From NCBI GenBank assembly GCA_963931865.1, contig OZ007508.1, forward strand, positions 13,886,781-13,950,780: a DNA stretch of 64,000 bases. Reading direction: 5' to 3'. The DNA comes from Axinella damicornis (Eukaryota > Porifera > Demospongiae > Axinellida > Axinellidae). The notes under the pieces were generated by a model. That model did not search any database. It saw nothing but the letters and a program-made list of their open reading frames with translations, and had not been told where the DNA came from. Positions 11,935 through 23,212 of the stretch are shown here, one piece after another; position 1 is the first letter of the stretch, and every line of letters begins with the position of its first letter. Position numbers and translations under genes: made by a program.

Positions 11935-12133
11935 AGTAGGCTGCCTGGTTTTGCTAGAAGTAGCTACACATACATGCAATTCAAGCAGTGCTGGATTCCA
12001 GGCTGTCTCCTGCTCCTAGCTACTTGGCTAGGTCACCAGGCTAGGGCTATGCACATGAGTTGAACGTACCTTGCTGAGAATGAACACATGTTAGAAGTTC
12101 AAGGGTCACAAGTAGAACACCCACCACATACAT

Positions 12134-13489
12134 TGTCTGTGTCAAAACAGAGAGAAAATGTTACCATAAGTACACTCTTACATGGCTGTATACAATCGGT
12201 GGACTGGACTACTGGACTCACCCAAAATTCCAATGAAACGCCCTTTTCAGTAAACGTCCTTACTCAGCCTATTAGTTCGCTAAAGTTGCTTCCTAGCCAG
12301 TTGCGGCTTCGTCTCTTCGATTTCCGAGGTCAAAGGTCACGTGCATGAGCTTCAACAATTCTTGTACTGGCTTTGGGCTAACCTCGTTCCCAGGCCTACC
12401 CGGACGCGGAAGAGCTTTGAGCATGTGCTAGCTAGCTTTGAGCATCTGGAGGTGACACGCATTTGTTGGGAAGTCAAACTTTAATTGTGCTCCAGTTAGG
12501 ATTCTCCGCCTGCTTGAAGGATTAGAAGAGCAGTTACATGTAAGCACATGAATTATACAGTGGCAAACTAGCTACATATTGTTTTGACAGATATATATAG
12601 ATGAGGCCCTGTTTGAGTTTAGCAGCATTTCAGCTCTAGGTTGTGCATCAAGATGTAAATGGTTGTTGAATAAGTGGCTTCTCTAAACCACTCACTGATA
12701 AACGGGGTATACTGCCACGAAACCCAAGTTCCTCAATTTCACTTCACATTCAGCTTTGTGTCTCCACTTCAGCTGGGAATAAAGCAAGGCAATTGATGTC
12801 CCAGAGTTTTTGAAGAGTTACACAAGTAGCTATTTTACTCGGGTTGAATGGAATTTAGGAAGTAGCTGGTACTTGCTCAAGCATTTGTATGGGTTCTTGT
12901 TGTTGTTTGTGTTGCTTGCTTGGTGAACAACATTTGCAGGTTCAGTATAATACAGTTTACCATAATCTTATATAATGAACCGTAACTACAATCATGGCTG
13001 CTTTCGCTGCTCAAGATGAGACCTGGCCATCGTACCAAATCAAACCAGACTCACAACGAGTCTACAACCGGCTGCCATACATAAATGTACATATCACAGA
13101 TTGGAAATTCACAGAATAGTACGGACAATCATGCACTGATCAAAATATTGAATTGGTATAGCGCATTGAAGATAATATAGCTCTTACCTTCGGTTCCAGT
13201 GATAATTCTGCCGCTATTGTAGGGCTGGTCAACGTCCAAATTAGCTATTTATCAGCTGAGCTGAGTCAGTCATGCAAATAGGTAAGGCTATGACTTGTCA
13301 ATACATTAAGATTTTAACCGTGTGTCGGTCCGTCCGTCCGTGTGTAACGGCAGTGGGATGTTCGTGGGGCGGGACTAGACTATAGTGACGCATGACCTTT
13401 GTACTTCAATTTAACTACTGAACCTCGAACTCTGCGTAGAATGTTCGAGAATAGTGGACATGGCTGGAATCTTCGAGAACAGCTGGCGG
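12134..13489. other. Intergenic; contains B/E-shared 3' flank
   Basis: No gene is recognised. The segment about 12955-13250 is similar to 50140-50440 downstream of gene E (shared pieces such as GCTGCTCAAGATGA, GGTTCCAGTGATAATTCTG), so it belongs to the duplicated 3' flank of these RTK genes. A TAGCC-type terminus remnant occurs near 12378-12402. The run GTCCGTCCGTCCG is near 13327. Confidence 0.55.
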
Positions 13490-13815
13490 GGAGCAGCAGC
13501 CGAAGCTGCAATCGGGGAGCCGAAGCTGCAATCGGGGAGCCGAAGCTGCAATCGAGCAACAGCCGAAGCTGCAATCGGGGAGCAGCAGACGAAGCGGACG
13601 CCATCGGGGAGCAGAGTTGAAGCGGAATCGGGGAGCAGCAGCCCGGCGAAGCGGACGCAATCGGGAAGTAGTTGACAATCGAGAGCAGCAGCTGAAGGCG
13701 GACGCAAGCGGCGAAAAGCAGCTGAAGCGGATGCAAGCCGGGAGCTCAGCAGCAGTTGCGCGCGAGGAGCAGCAGCTGAAGCGGACGCAATCGGGGAGCA
13801 GCAGCTCTGCACAGA
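13490..13815. repeat. GC-rich ~29-bp minisatellite
   Basis: Degenerate tandem units with consensus around GGGGAGCAGCAGCTGAAGCG plus GACGCAATC. Units vary in length and the first part uses GAAGCTGCAATCGGGGAGCC. The array is open in several frames on both strands, which explains Ala/Ser-rich predicted peptides; I do not call it coding. Short pieces of the same unit occur at about 48955-49025 and 62565-62640. It appears to sit in an insertion that separates two parts of the 3' flank shared by B and E. Confidence 0.88.
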
Positions 13816-13965
13816 GAGCTATCCGGCACCGGATTACTCACGTAGGCGAACGAGGGTGAAGTAGCTGAGCGAGCGAAGCGAGCGAAGCTACTTGTACATA
13901 CTGATAAAATACCCTACAAGTAGCTAAACAGATGTGTGGCTGCACTATTATTATATGACATAATT

Positions 13966-13971
13966 TTTATT
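13966..13971 (-). promoter_or_regulatory. Candidate poly(A) signal of gene B
   Basis: On the minus strand this reads AATAAA, about 200 nt downstream of the stop codon of gene B. The distance is reasonable for a 3' UTR. Position and motif are seen; use as a polyadenylation signal is inference. Confidence 0.4.
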
Positions 13972-14172
13972 ATAATCATTGCAGGTCATACAAAATGTGC
14001 ATACATGTACCACTTAGTGAGCAAGAGTAAACATAACCATATAGGGGATCAGGTGAACAACATGAACACAAATCAAAGCTCCTAAAACACCCATTAGCAA
14101 ATGAAAACACCTTGGTGGACTCAATTCACATGTATACACTGCACATATCAACCATTACTGGAATATTATCAA

Positions 14173-17100
14173 CTAGCTACTACTGCAAATGGCAGAAAGC
14201 ATTCTAAAGAGTTCCTCAAAAGTTGCTCTCTGGCTGGGATCGTGTACCCAGCATTTAAGCATGATTTCGTACACTTCGGGTGGACATGCAGCTGGTTTCA
14301 CCAGCAGCTTGCGACTCTTGCCCTTGATTGCATCCTTGACGACGTCTTGGTCAGACATGCCAGTGTACGGCTGTTCCTTTACGAAGGTGAAGACTTCCCA
14401 CATGGTAACACCAAATGCCCACACATCTGATTTCTGTGAGAATTTGCCATAGAAGCATTCAGTTGACATCCAACGAACCGGAAGGACAGCGTGGCCATGA
14501 ATGATGTAGTAGTGCGATTCGTACAGGCTTCTACTCATACCGAAATCTGCTATCTTCACCAGGTAGTTTGGGCCAACCAGACAGTTCCGTGTTGCCAGGT
14601 CTCTATGGACAAAGTTGTGCGATGCTAAATACTTCATAGCACTGGCAATCTGTGTGGTCATATGAACCAAGATGCCGGTCGCAATCTGATCTTCACCTTG
14701 TAGCTCTGAATCGGTAGAGGTCACTACTTTGAACTTCTTAAGGTATTGGTTGAGATCTCCTTTCTCCATGTACTCCATCATAATGAAAGGGGTGTCCCTA
14801 TAGCAGACTCCGAGCATGCGGATCACGTTCCTGTTGTCCAGCCTTGCCATGAACTTGACCTCTTTCTCAAAGGCTTCCTTTGTGGTATTTGGAGCATTTG
14901 GTTTGAGTTTCTTCACAGCAACAAAAGTTGACTTGCTCTTGTCGTCATCGGATTCACTCAGCTTCAAATCTTTTGGACTTAGCCCCACAGTCTCAGCTAG
15001 GACAACCTGTCCAAAGAGCCCAGTTCCAAGCTCATGGATCTCTCGAACGTTGCTGGCTGAGACTTCTAGTGGCATTAGTTCACCCTGCAGTGGGGCCACA
15101 GGGACAGTGTAAATGGGGGCATAGGGCTGCAAATCCTCCCAAAGTTTGGAACCATTGGGACCTTCAGTGGCATCGGTGAAGAGCGAAGGCTTGATTGGTT
15201 CACTGTACACTACCTCAAGCATTCCGTGGTCAACCTCAACAGTCTGCGAGCCTGTAGTGTCCGGTAGAGTGTAGATATCATCTGAAATGATTTCTTGAGG
15301 TGCGTTTGTGGGATCACGCAGATGGTCTATGCTTCTGTAGACAGGATTGGACTCCATCCCTTCAAAAATAGGGTTTGAGAGGGTAACGAGTCTGGGGGGC
15401 TTTGCTGGGAGGGCATACTCACCATCAGCTGGTAGCGGTCCAGCTGAAACTTCACTGGCGAGATTGCTAGGTTGATTTTGCGATTCCAAGTACTCAGTGA
15501 GCTCTTCTGATTTACTGGGCACAGTTGGTGGTGCCTCTTTTACTACTGCTGCATACACTGGCAGGTCTGCATTTGCGTCCTCCTCAGCCTTGAGGTCAGC
15601 GTAAAGCTCGGAAGACTTCCGTGGTATTTGGGGACTAGTCTTTTGCACTGCTGAGTAGAGAGGCTGGATGGTGTCTGGTCCTTCAGAGTACCCTGGTTGA
15701 TCTCCACCGTTCACTACTGGATTATTCTTGACATCTCCATTATGGGCACTGGTTTCTCTGGTGCTGTTGGAATCTGACTTGGGCTGGTTTTCACCTTGGC
15801 CTGCAGGTTTCGTGTACGCATGTGGATCGGCATAATGTGGGTTATCCAGCTGATCGTTTTCCTGCCTGAACTTAACTAAAGTCAGTTCAATGTTATCATT
15901 TTCCAACATGGCGCTCTGGAACTTCTCGACTTCCGACTGCTGTTTCTTTCTCCTAGCCCTGACGAGAATGACTGCAAGAACAAGAACTCCAATTACAATG
16001 ACAAGGAGTATGATCACAACTGTTACGACGACTGCTGCAACAATTGGGACCTGAGAACCACCAGGGAGAGGGGAAAATCCAGGGGTGGGTCGTACAGTCT
16101 CTTGTGACAGGGTGGGTCGTATAGTCTCTTGTGACAGGGTGGGTCGTATAACGTCTTGTGACAGGGTGGTTTGCACAGCAGTCTCTTGTGGCAGGGTGGG
16201 TCGTGCAGCCTCACATGCTTGTGTTGGTATAACTACAGAAATGAAACATACCAATGTGGATTCACATGTGGGTAAATAATGCAAATCACACACACGTACC
16301 AGGATTGTATTTCCAGGAATACAAATAAAACGGTGGACCTTTGAATATGTACCTATGTGGCACCATGAAAATCTAGTTTCTAATATAGACACCTCCTTGG
16401 CTATAAAAATGAACTATCAGTGGTTCCTACATTATTGGGTGAGTGTGAGTGAGACCCATGCTATACTCATGTGTATGAAGTTTTGGGGCTGAAAACTGGA
16501 GAGAACTGTTAATATGGTACGCTACAAGAGATCTCCAGGGAAGAATAATTTATTGATTACGGGTTTAATATTGGCCATTTGGTGGTTACCAATGAATCGG
16601 AAAATCACCAAAATAAAACCATTGCCAATTAAATTTCCCAACATACGGAAACAAATGAAAGGGTTTGGGCTCCTACTTGATGGTGCGTGGCTTGCAATTA
16701 GCCTTCCGCTATTTGTGTGTCCTTGCTATAACGCATAAATTTATATACTTGGCATGGCCTGTAGCCTCGTTCCCAGGCTCTCTCCTCCAAAAACGGGGGG
16801 AGGAGAGAGCCTGGAACATTCGCGCGAAAAGCTGTCGACTTCTGGCACCTGGATCTGGCGGAACAAATCATTGGGATTGGGATCTTCTTCACCATCGTCC
16901 TCATCTGATGTGTAATAGCTTTGTTGCAATGACAGCTAATCAAAACACTTGACGCTTAGCAGATAGCACTTGCCCATTGTGAGTAGTTGGTTTGTTTATT
17001 CTTGACCGGCTTTTGCAAGAGCCATACCATCTCACCAGCTTGTCGACACACATTTCAACGGGGAGCTAGCTAGGAATGCTGTGTACATGGTGCGGTCATA

Positions 17101-19507
17101 CGTAATAAATGTAAATGGTGCCCTCGAACAGTTGCCGCACCAAAATGAACTACAAAATAGATAAACACCACTATGTCTATTCACGGAAATATGGTAGCTA
17201 CTTAACCAATGAGTGGGTGTGGTTACCCAACTTGTTGCTCCATAATACATATTCCACAGTGCATTCAAGGAAGATATCTTTATGCATTGCAGACATTATC
17301 CTATTATTATATATTTCGCATTCGTGCAATATGGCTAGGCATTGCACTCTTGTGTAGTATTTTCCCTCACCTTCGGCTCGGGAAATACCTACACACTCAT
17401 GCAATACCTAGCCATATTACAGTTACCCCTAGAGTGCAATTTATACATGTCTACAAAGTAACCATTCCACAAACATTAATTTTGTGGAAGGCCAATCTGT
17501 GAACATCTTGTCACTCGACAAATTAGCATTACCTTGAGTAAATCATCAATGTGAAGGTACTTCAGATTTTGGAGGGTACTGATTTTAACCCATTGTACTG
17601 TATAACGATTAAGCCATTAGCGAACGCAAATTTTACTTCAGTGCTAAGCTAGAGGCACAGTGCAACAATTAGAGTTTCTGTAGATTTCGCTCAGAGCAGT
17701 GAAGTAGCATTGCACAAAGTTGGTTTCAGCATTTGGTCCACCTTGTTAATGTACCTGTCACTGACAATACATTAGTATGCCAGCTAGATGGCAAATTCCT
17801 GCCACCATACCTATGTATGTACATAGTACTATCACTATTAGCTATAATCATACCTGCTGTGCTGCTGGGTGTGGGACACAGAGTGCCTTCTTCCTCAAGG
17901 AACCTCACTTCAGCAATGTGGACCCACTGAATGCTGGCATTGTCAAATGTGAAAACAATGACATAAGAGGTTGTTGGATTCTGAGGAAGCTCCAGAGGAA
18001 TGGCAACTCTTACAATGGAGGTACAGGATGTGGTGCTTGCTGTTGCCATTCCTAGAACTGTTGAAATTCTTGCTTCAAAGATTAAGATGTCAAAAATGGT
18101 TTCGTACACCGTGATACTTTGAGCTGCAATACCCCACTCTGGACAGTTGAACAGGTCCAACTCCACACTTGTAAAGTTGACAGGTCCAATGAACTCAAAC
18201 CCTATATGAAAGGGCTGTCCATTCCTCTTCACAGTGAAGAGTCCAGCTGCCCAGTTGCATTGCAGTCCTCCCAGGGATGGAATAATGCAATCAGTGAGGT
18301 CACTTGTACCTCCAGTATTCAGCTCTGAACAAAGACGACCATCAGCTATAACTCTACCACAACCTCCATCTGCATCTGATCCATTTGCCGACTGCAATCC
18401 ATCAGGGAGGGTGTGTTGATCGAGCTGTACAACTGGTGGGGATGATGAAGACAACACTAGTAACCCACATGTCAGAGATAAAGCTCTCAGTGCAGGGAAC
18501 TCAGCATCATTCCCAAGCTCTTGTGCTTGGGTGGAGAATAACAGCCAGGTAGATACACTGTTTTTACACATGCTCAATTCCCACCAGGATTTCTGGGAAT
18601 TAGGAAACTAAAGGATACTATGCCCCATCCATCATCAAATTTATCGCACTATAGACAACGGTGGCATTGTCAGGGTTCGGTGAAGGTTCTGTCGCAAGGA
18701 TACCGCTGAGTCCTACATGCTGCAGAAAGCCATCACAGAAGACATTGGGATTCGTGACAAGGAGTAAGCCACCCTGGTGAGCAAGTCCTAGCTGTTTTAG
18801 CTAGCCCCAGCATTGTGAATACGTAGACCTATACTGTATTTTGTAGTAACCTACGTAGCGAGGTGTTCTAATTTTTGACTGATTTTCTAGATATATACGT
18901 ACATAAAATAATTATTTTTGAGCGACACATAATTGGAGAACCTACTGTATTCTATAGTACAATATGCAACAGAAATTTTCAAATGTGTACAAACTGTATG
19001 CAAGGCTTCTGACCCAGCACAAGAGCTATTCCTATCTCAGATTTGACCCTTCGCAGAAAACACATGGAGAACAGAGAGCTCAGTAAAAAAAAAAATTGAA
19101 AGACGACTGCCACTGCCCACTGGCATGTATTTTAGCAAGTAGAACAAACTCACTTTTCAGAATGATGTCTCAGGTCTTGTTCTAATCTCATAGATAGCCT
19201 CTACATGATTCTTACTATACAGCTAACCACCTTCCGACACAGATTGCTTCGTAGGCGGCTAGCTGGTGACTCGCTCCACTTAATGCACATGTAGCTATGT
19301 GATGTCACATGCTGCTAATACTATTGTTTGCGGTTTCAAATCTATAAAGTGCAAAACTAACCACAGACTAGCATGCTAGCTATAACCAGTCATACCTTGA
19401 GTGTGAACACTTGTTGGAAGGTCAAAGGTCACAAGTAGAGCAACCACTACGTAAATTATCTGATGAAGAGAAAGAGATGGATAACAACAATTTGTACTTA
19501 CTAGCAT
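14173..19507 (-). CDS. Receptor tyrosine kinase B (DDR-like)
   Basis: Predicted 902-aa single-pass receptor kinase. Exons on the minus strand: 19502-19507 (ATG CTA), 19396-19459, 17854-18432, 14173-16232; all introns GT-AG, the first only 42 nt. An in-frame TGA precedes the ATG. Residues 1-23 form a hydrophobic signal peptide; about 24-216 a Cys-containing beta-rich module (AAGLFTV, FNCPEWGIAA, WVHIAEVRF) resembling discoidin-type folds only in general pattern; 217-277 a Thr/Pro stalk with 11-residue repeats; 278-307 TM; 310-610 a juxtamembrane region rich in Tyr motifs (LYSAV, LYADL, VYAAV, NPVY). Kinase 614-902: GTGLFGQV, Lys657, Glu674, HRD 759-761, DFG 779-781, activation-loop Tyr787/791/792. 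The DFGMSRxLYxxxYY pattern and QPY after WEVF are typical of DDR/Trk kinases. Likely ATP-dependent tyrosine phosphorylation at the plasma membrane; ligand unknown. Closest neighbour is gene E. Splicing is predicted by hand. Confidence 0.88.
16762..16870. repeat. TAGCC-type hairpin remnant in intron of B
   Basis: Starts TAGCCTCGTTCCCAGG and contains a perfect 16-bp hairpin (16773-16788 with 16799-16814, CCAGGCTCTCTCCTCC). The following 50 bases match 145-205 in reverse orientation. Only one end of the element is recognised here. It lies in the intron between the ectodomain and kinase exons of gene B (16233-17853). Confidence 0.7.
17035..17235. repeat. Dispersed repeat shared with 56045-56250
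   Basis: Similar to 56045-56250: shared ACGGGGAG, TAGTTGCCGCACC / CAGTTGCCGCACCAAA and TCTATTCACGGAAATA. It lies in the second large intron of gene B, while the other copy lies in the corresponding large intron of gene E. This may be an insertion that predates the duplication, or two insertions of one family. Confidence 0.6.
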
Positions 19508-20587
19508 CCATAAGTGCCACTTCTGTCATGGAATCATGGTATATTAATGCAGACTAAAAACTGCATACTCTTGGTCTAATTAACCGACCAGTCAAAATAA
19601 TTACTAGGAGAATGCAGGGCATTAATGTGGGGCTCGCCTGACAAACTGACGTACCATGCCCATAATCATTCTCTGAGTGATCATAGGCTGGGAAGCCCGG
19701 GCGGTGCGGCGCAGCTTATAAGGGAAGCTGGGGGTGGGGACTGCAATGTAGCCAATTGTCGTTCATCATTGCAGTTTCAAGTTCGTGGTAGCCTCATTCC
19801 TGATTGTCGTCAGAATGTGACCGGGCAATGAGCACAGAAATCATGGCACTCTTGAAACATACACTCATGCACATCACAGCAACTGTTATCACATTTGAGT
19901 TTACTGCTGTGACTGCGCAAGCAAAAATAGATCCTAGCCTCGTTCCCAGGCCTCCCCGGCCCCAGGCTTTTTCACGGTCGTATACACGGACGGTCCAATA
20001 CAAAAATCACTCGAATCCTCACTACTGTGGGGCTCGCTCAGGCTCGCCCCAGTGACATTAGTAGGGCAAGCCTGAGCAAGTGCATGTGTAAAAGTGGAGC
20101 AGTTTCATGCACATGACTGTCATCAGAATGTGACTGCAGCCTCTGGTTACAGAAATGAGTACCGCAAGTAAGCCTAGCTGGAGCAATCTAGCAGTCACAC
20201 AAGGCCTATATATATGATGCACACTTGTCCAGCACAGCATGTGCTCTGCAGGATGTGCAGATAGCTTGAACAGATGAAGCGCTCTCATGGTCTCTTTTTG
20301 ACATGAGCTAGCTCCCACTGCTATAGGCTGGGTTGTAGCTGCTGAAGAGGTCAGTCATGACGTGATAAGTGACTTCAACACAGAAACTGTGAGTCAGGCA
20401 ACAATACCAAAATGGCATGGACAGATGGAATCTTCGTTGCCATGTGATAGCCCCTATCGTTCTAGCTATTGAAAAGTTAGGTCCATGAGTGGCTCCATCC
20501 AGGAGGTCAACTGTTCATGATTAGTGTTTTCAGTGTTGTCATTTGTTAATCATGTTTAAGAATAAGAGCTGCATGGCAATACGTACA
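19508..20587. other. Upstream region of gene B
   Basis: The first ~110 bases upstream of the B start are similar to those upstream of gene E (61622-61700): both contain ATGCAGACTAAAAAC and GTCTAATTAAC. This conserved block is the likely promoter/5' UTR region of both genes, though no TATA box is clear. Farther on, 19935-19970 carries a TAGCCTCGTTCCCAGGCC terminus remnant, and 20055-20290 resembles 61865-62060 upstream of gene E (CCTGAGCAAGTGCATGTG, TGGAGCAATCTAGCAGTCA), so the duplicated block extends well upstream. No gene is recognised. Confidence 0.55.
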
Positions 20588-22785
20588 TTACACTCCTGGT
20601 ATAGGAAAAATTGTGCCACGTAAATAATTAATTAATTAATATAATGTTTGAGTACTTAGGATTGGCCTACAGAGATTCTGACTACACCTCCGTGATCGCT
20701 ATCATGTACTGACCTAAACGTAAAAAGTTGGTGCTGAAACTCACCTTGGTGGTGGAGATATGAGCAATTTTGTCTCGCCGTTGGCCGCCATTGCTCGAGC
20801 GCTCCATCGACTTCGGGTGGCAGTACCGTTCTTAGGAAAGGCACACAAAGACTCTGACCGCACGGCCGTGATCGCTGTCGTTCACTGACGCTTACATGCC
20901 GAAACTCACCGTGCTGGCTAAGTTGTGAGTGCTGTAATAATGTCTCGTCTTCCTTTTGGTCGCCATTGCTCGATCGCGCGATCGACTGAGCGTGGGTGCC
21001 ACGTGGCGTGTGCGTTAATTGGAACGAATTGCAATACTTAGCTTGCGCTACGGCGAGTCGCAACCGGGGTTGCAACGTGGCTACCAGGAGTGCGGTTGCC
21101 CCTCGCACTATAGGGAATTAAAACTTTCCAAAAATTGAAAAACTCCTGAGCACAGTGGAGGACATGGAGAGATTCTGACTACACCATCATCATTCTAATT
21201 TTTGACTGACATAAACGTATAATAATTGTGCTGAAACTCATCTTTGTGGTGGAGTTATGACCCTAACCCTAATCCTAACCCTAACTTTTGGCCTCCTTGT
21301 GTGGGTGGATTTTTTTTTTTCGTTCCGGATCCGCTGGGAATGAGACAGCCACGTAGCTACATGTGTGCACTAACTGAGACGATCCGAGCTTACCTTGGAG
21401 CTGTAAGTACGTGCTGGTGGATGCAATCAGAGTCTGCTCGGGGTGAAAGTAATACCGGAGTACCATTCTGAAGGGTCAGCTTGCCTTGCCGGTGAGATGC
21501 ACCAGCTACCAGGAGTGCGGTGACTATTTACGAATGCCCTACAACGTGTACTGACCAAACGTAGGATTTTGGTGCTGAAACTCACCTTGGTGGTGGAGAT
21601 ATGAGCGCTTTTGTCTCGCCGTTGGCCGCCATTGCTCGAGCTCTCCATCGACTTCCGGTGGCAGTACCGTTCTTAGGAAAGGCACACAAAGATTCTGACC
21701 ACACGGCTGTGATCGCTGTCGTTCACTGATGCTTACATGCCGAAACTCACCGTGCAGGCTAAGTTGTGAGTGCTGTAATAATGTCTTGTCTTCCTTTTGG
21801 TCGCCATTGCTCACGATCGACTGAGCGTGGTTGCCACGTGGCATGTGCGTTAATTGGAACGAATTGCTTGCACTTCGGCGAGTCGCAACCCGGGTTGCAA
21901 TGCGGCTATGAATGGTTTTATTAGGTACTTGAGAGCACTCTCTGATCTTCCCTATATATAGCTATAATGGTACTCACGTGATGTGTGATAATTGGAACGA
22001 ACTGTCACACTTCGCTTGTGCTACCGTTTAACCGCGGCTACCAGGAGTGCGGTCGCCCCTCGTATGAAATATAAAATGAACAACAAGCATTACATACAGC
22101 CTGCATGGGCATGGCTCAGTCTGGTATCACTTTATCATTTGTAATAGTAGTCATGGTTTAGGCAGTGGATACAAACTAATGGGTCATGACATCCTCACTG
22201 CATGGATGGTATTATGTGGCTCACGGTTGATTACACTCCTGGTATAGGAAAAATTGTGACGCGTAAATAATTAATCCAATATAATATATATAATGTTTGA
22301 GTACTTAGGCTTGGTCTACAGAAATTCTGACTACACCGCTGTGATCGCTATCATGCCCTGACCTGAATGTAAAAAGTTGGTGTTGAAACTCACCTTGGTG
22401 GTGGAGATATGAGCGCTTTTGTCTCGCCGTGGCTGCCATTGCTCAAGCGCTCTCTTTGACTTCAGGTGGCAGTACCGTTCTTAGGAAAGGCACACGAAGA
22501 TTCTGACCACACGGCCGTGATTGCTGTCGTTCACTGACGCTTACATGCCAAACCTCACCGTGCTGGCGATAAGTTGTGAGCGCTGTAGCAGTTTCTTGTG
22601 TTCTCCTTGGGCCGCCATTGCTGACTCAGCTCAATCGATCGATGTTGACGCAACGTCGTCGACCGAGAGCGCGAGCGTGGTCCTCACGTGGCATGTGCGT
22701 TAATTGGAATGAGTTGCAATACCTAGCTTGCGCTACCAACCGGTTGCAACGCGGCTACCAGGAGTGCGGTTGCCCCTCGATCTAT
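20588..22785 (+). repeat. Three tandemly placed copies of a MITE-like repeat
   Basis: Copies at about 20588-21105, 21530-22055 (incomplete) and 22232-22779 share an internal block (GGTGGCAGTACCGTTCTTAG ... GACCACACGGCCGTGATCGC) and end with CTACCAGGAGTGCGGT. Full copies begin CACTCCTGGTATAGG, so the ends form an 11-bp inverted repeat CACTCCTGGTA / TACCAGGAGTG. Inverted or partial copies occur at 57240-57640 and 58985-59060. No transposase is visible; predicted peptides are frame-broken. Confidence 0.8.
21261..21285 (+). repeat. Telomere-like CCCTAA array (4 units)
   Basis: Four consecutive hexamers: two CCCTAA, one TCCTAA, one CCCTAA, then C. This is the vertebrate/sponge-type telomere repeat on its C-rich strand. 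It is short and lies within repeat copies, so it is interstitial rather than a chromosome end. Confidence 0.8.
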
Positions 22786-22951
22786 ATATGTTTTTAATTT
22801 TTTTAAATTTTATTTTTATGGAAACAGGTTTATGCAACAGCAAAGGCCACAAGAAGATAGCTACATATATAAGAGAGCTAATATTAATCTTGGACCCTGT
22901 ACAAAGACAAGACAAAACACTACACAATAGTTATGTATGTATATAAATATG

Positions 22952-23212
22952 ACTAGAAACAAAAAATTTTCTTACAAAAATTACAAATGATTTAGTGATG
23001 GCCACCCCGATCGACTCCCGAAAAAGCAGACAAACAAGGAATGCCATTAACCAGCCTCAGTCCCATCCCATTGAAAAATGTAGAATTTAGGGATGGGATG
23101 GGACTGAGGCTGGTTAATGGCATTCCTTGTTTGTCTGCTTTTTCGGGAGTCGATCGGGGTGGCCATCACTAAATCATTTGTAATTTTTGTAAGAAAGTTT
23201 TTTGTTTCTAGT
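22952..23212. mobile_element. Foldback element, ~115-bp arms, copy 1
   Basis: The 261-bp unit folds on itself almost perfectly: ACTAGAAACAAAAAATTTTC at the left is matched at the right end, and GCCACCCCGATCGACTCCCG is mirrored after a loop of about 20 nt around 23085. The left arm and part of the right arm recur at 49088-49270. It has no coding capacity. Confidence 0.88.

Larger units (their letters stand above)
7335..12133 (-). pseudogene. RTK pseudogene A (B/E subfamily)
   Basis: Relic of a receptor tyrosine kinase with the same exon plan as B and E. Signal-peptide exon 12070-12133 (starts MYVVGVLLVTLE), ectodomain exon 10741-11294, kinase exon about 7335-10228. Readable parts: ectodomain with AAGLFTV and FNCPHWGIAA, a 10-residue Thr/Pro stalk repeat (V-Q-P-T-L-P-H-x-T), a TM helix, and kinase pieces GTGLFGQVVL and FVAVK. 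Lesions seen against B and E: ectodomain exon 554 nt, not a multiple of three; 2-nt insertion near 9233; 1-nt deletion near 9015; 14-bp duplication near 8770-8796; a net loss of about 23 nt near 8737; 18-nt deletion near 7362; most of the juxtamembrane region missing at a G15 run (9767-9781); and a 1.25-kb transposon pair (7398-8648) inside the last kinase codons. Catalytic HRD-DFG region is not in one frame. Clearly non-functional as a kinase; a truncated secreted product cannot be excluded. Confidence 0.93.

Noticed and set aside
13380..13859. Ala/Ser/Leu-rich open frames over the GC-rich repeat on both strands
   Set aside because: Overlapping frames on both strands are expected from a GC-rich repeat; no start context, splice sites or family.
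14189..16279. Plus-strand open frames opposite the kinase exon of B (and likewise opposite E and C)
   Set aside because: They are antisense shadows of conserved kinase coding sequence and lack their own features.
10741..18432. Calling the ectodomain a canonical F5/8 type C (discoidin) domain
   Set aside because: Only the overall beta-rich pattern and terminal motif are similar; I cannot see the family's key residues, so the module is left unnamed.
19457..19459. Loss of the start codon in gene B (ATA where E has ATG)
   Set aside because: An upstream ATG CTA followed by a 42-nt GT-AG intron is conserved in B and E and restores the frame, so B is probably intact.
21261..21285. True chromosome end
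   Set aside because: Only four hexamers, with ordinary sequence on both sides.
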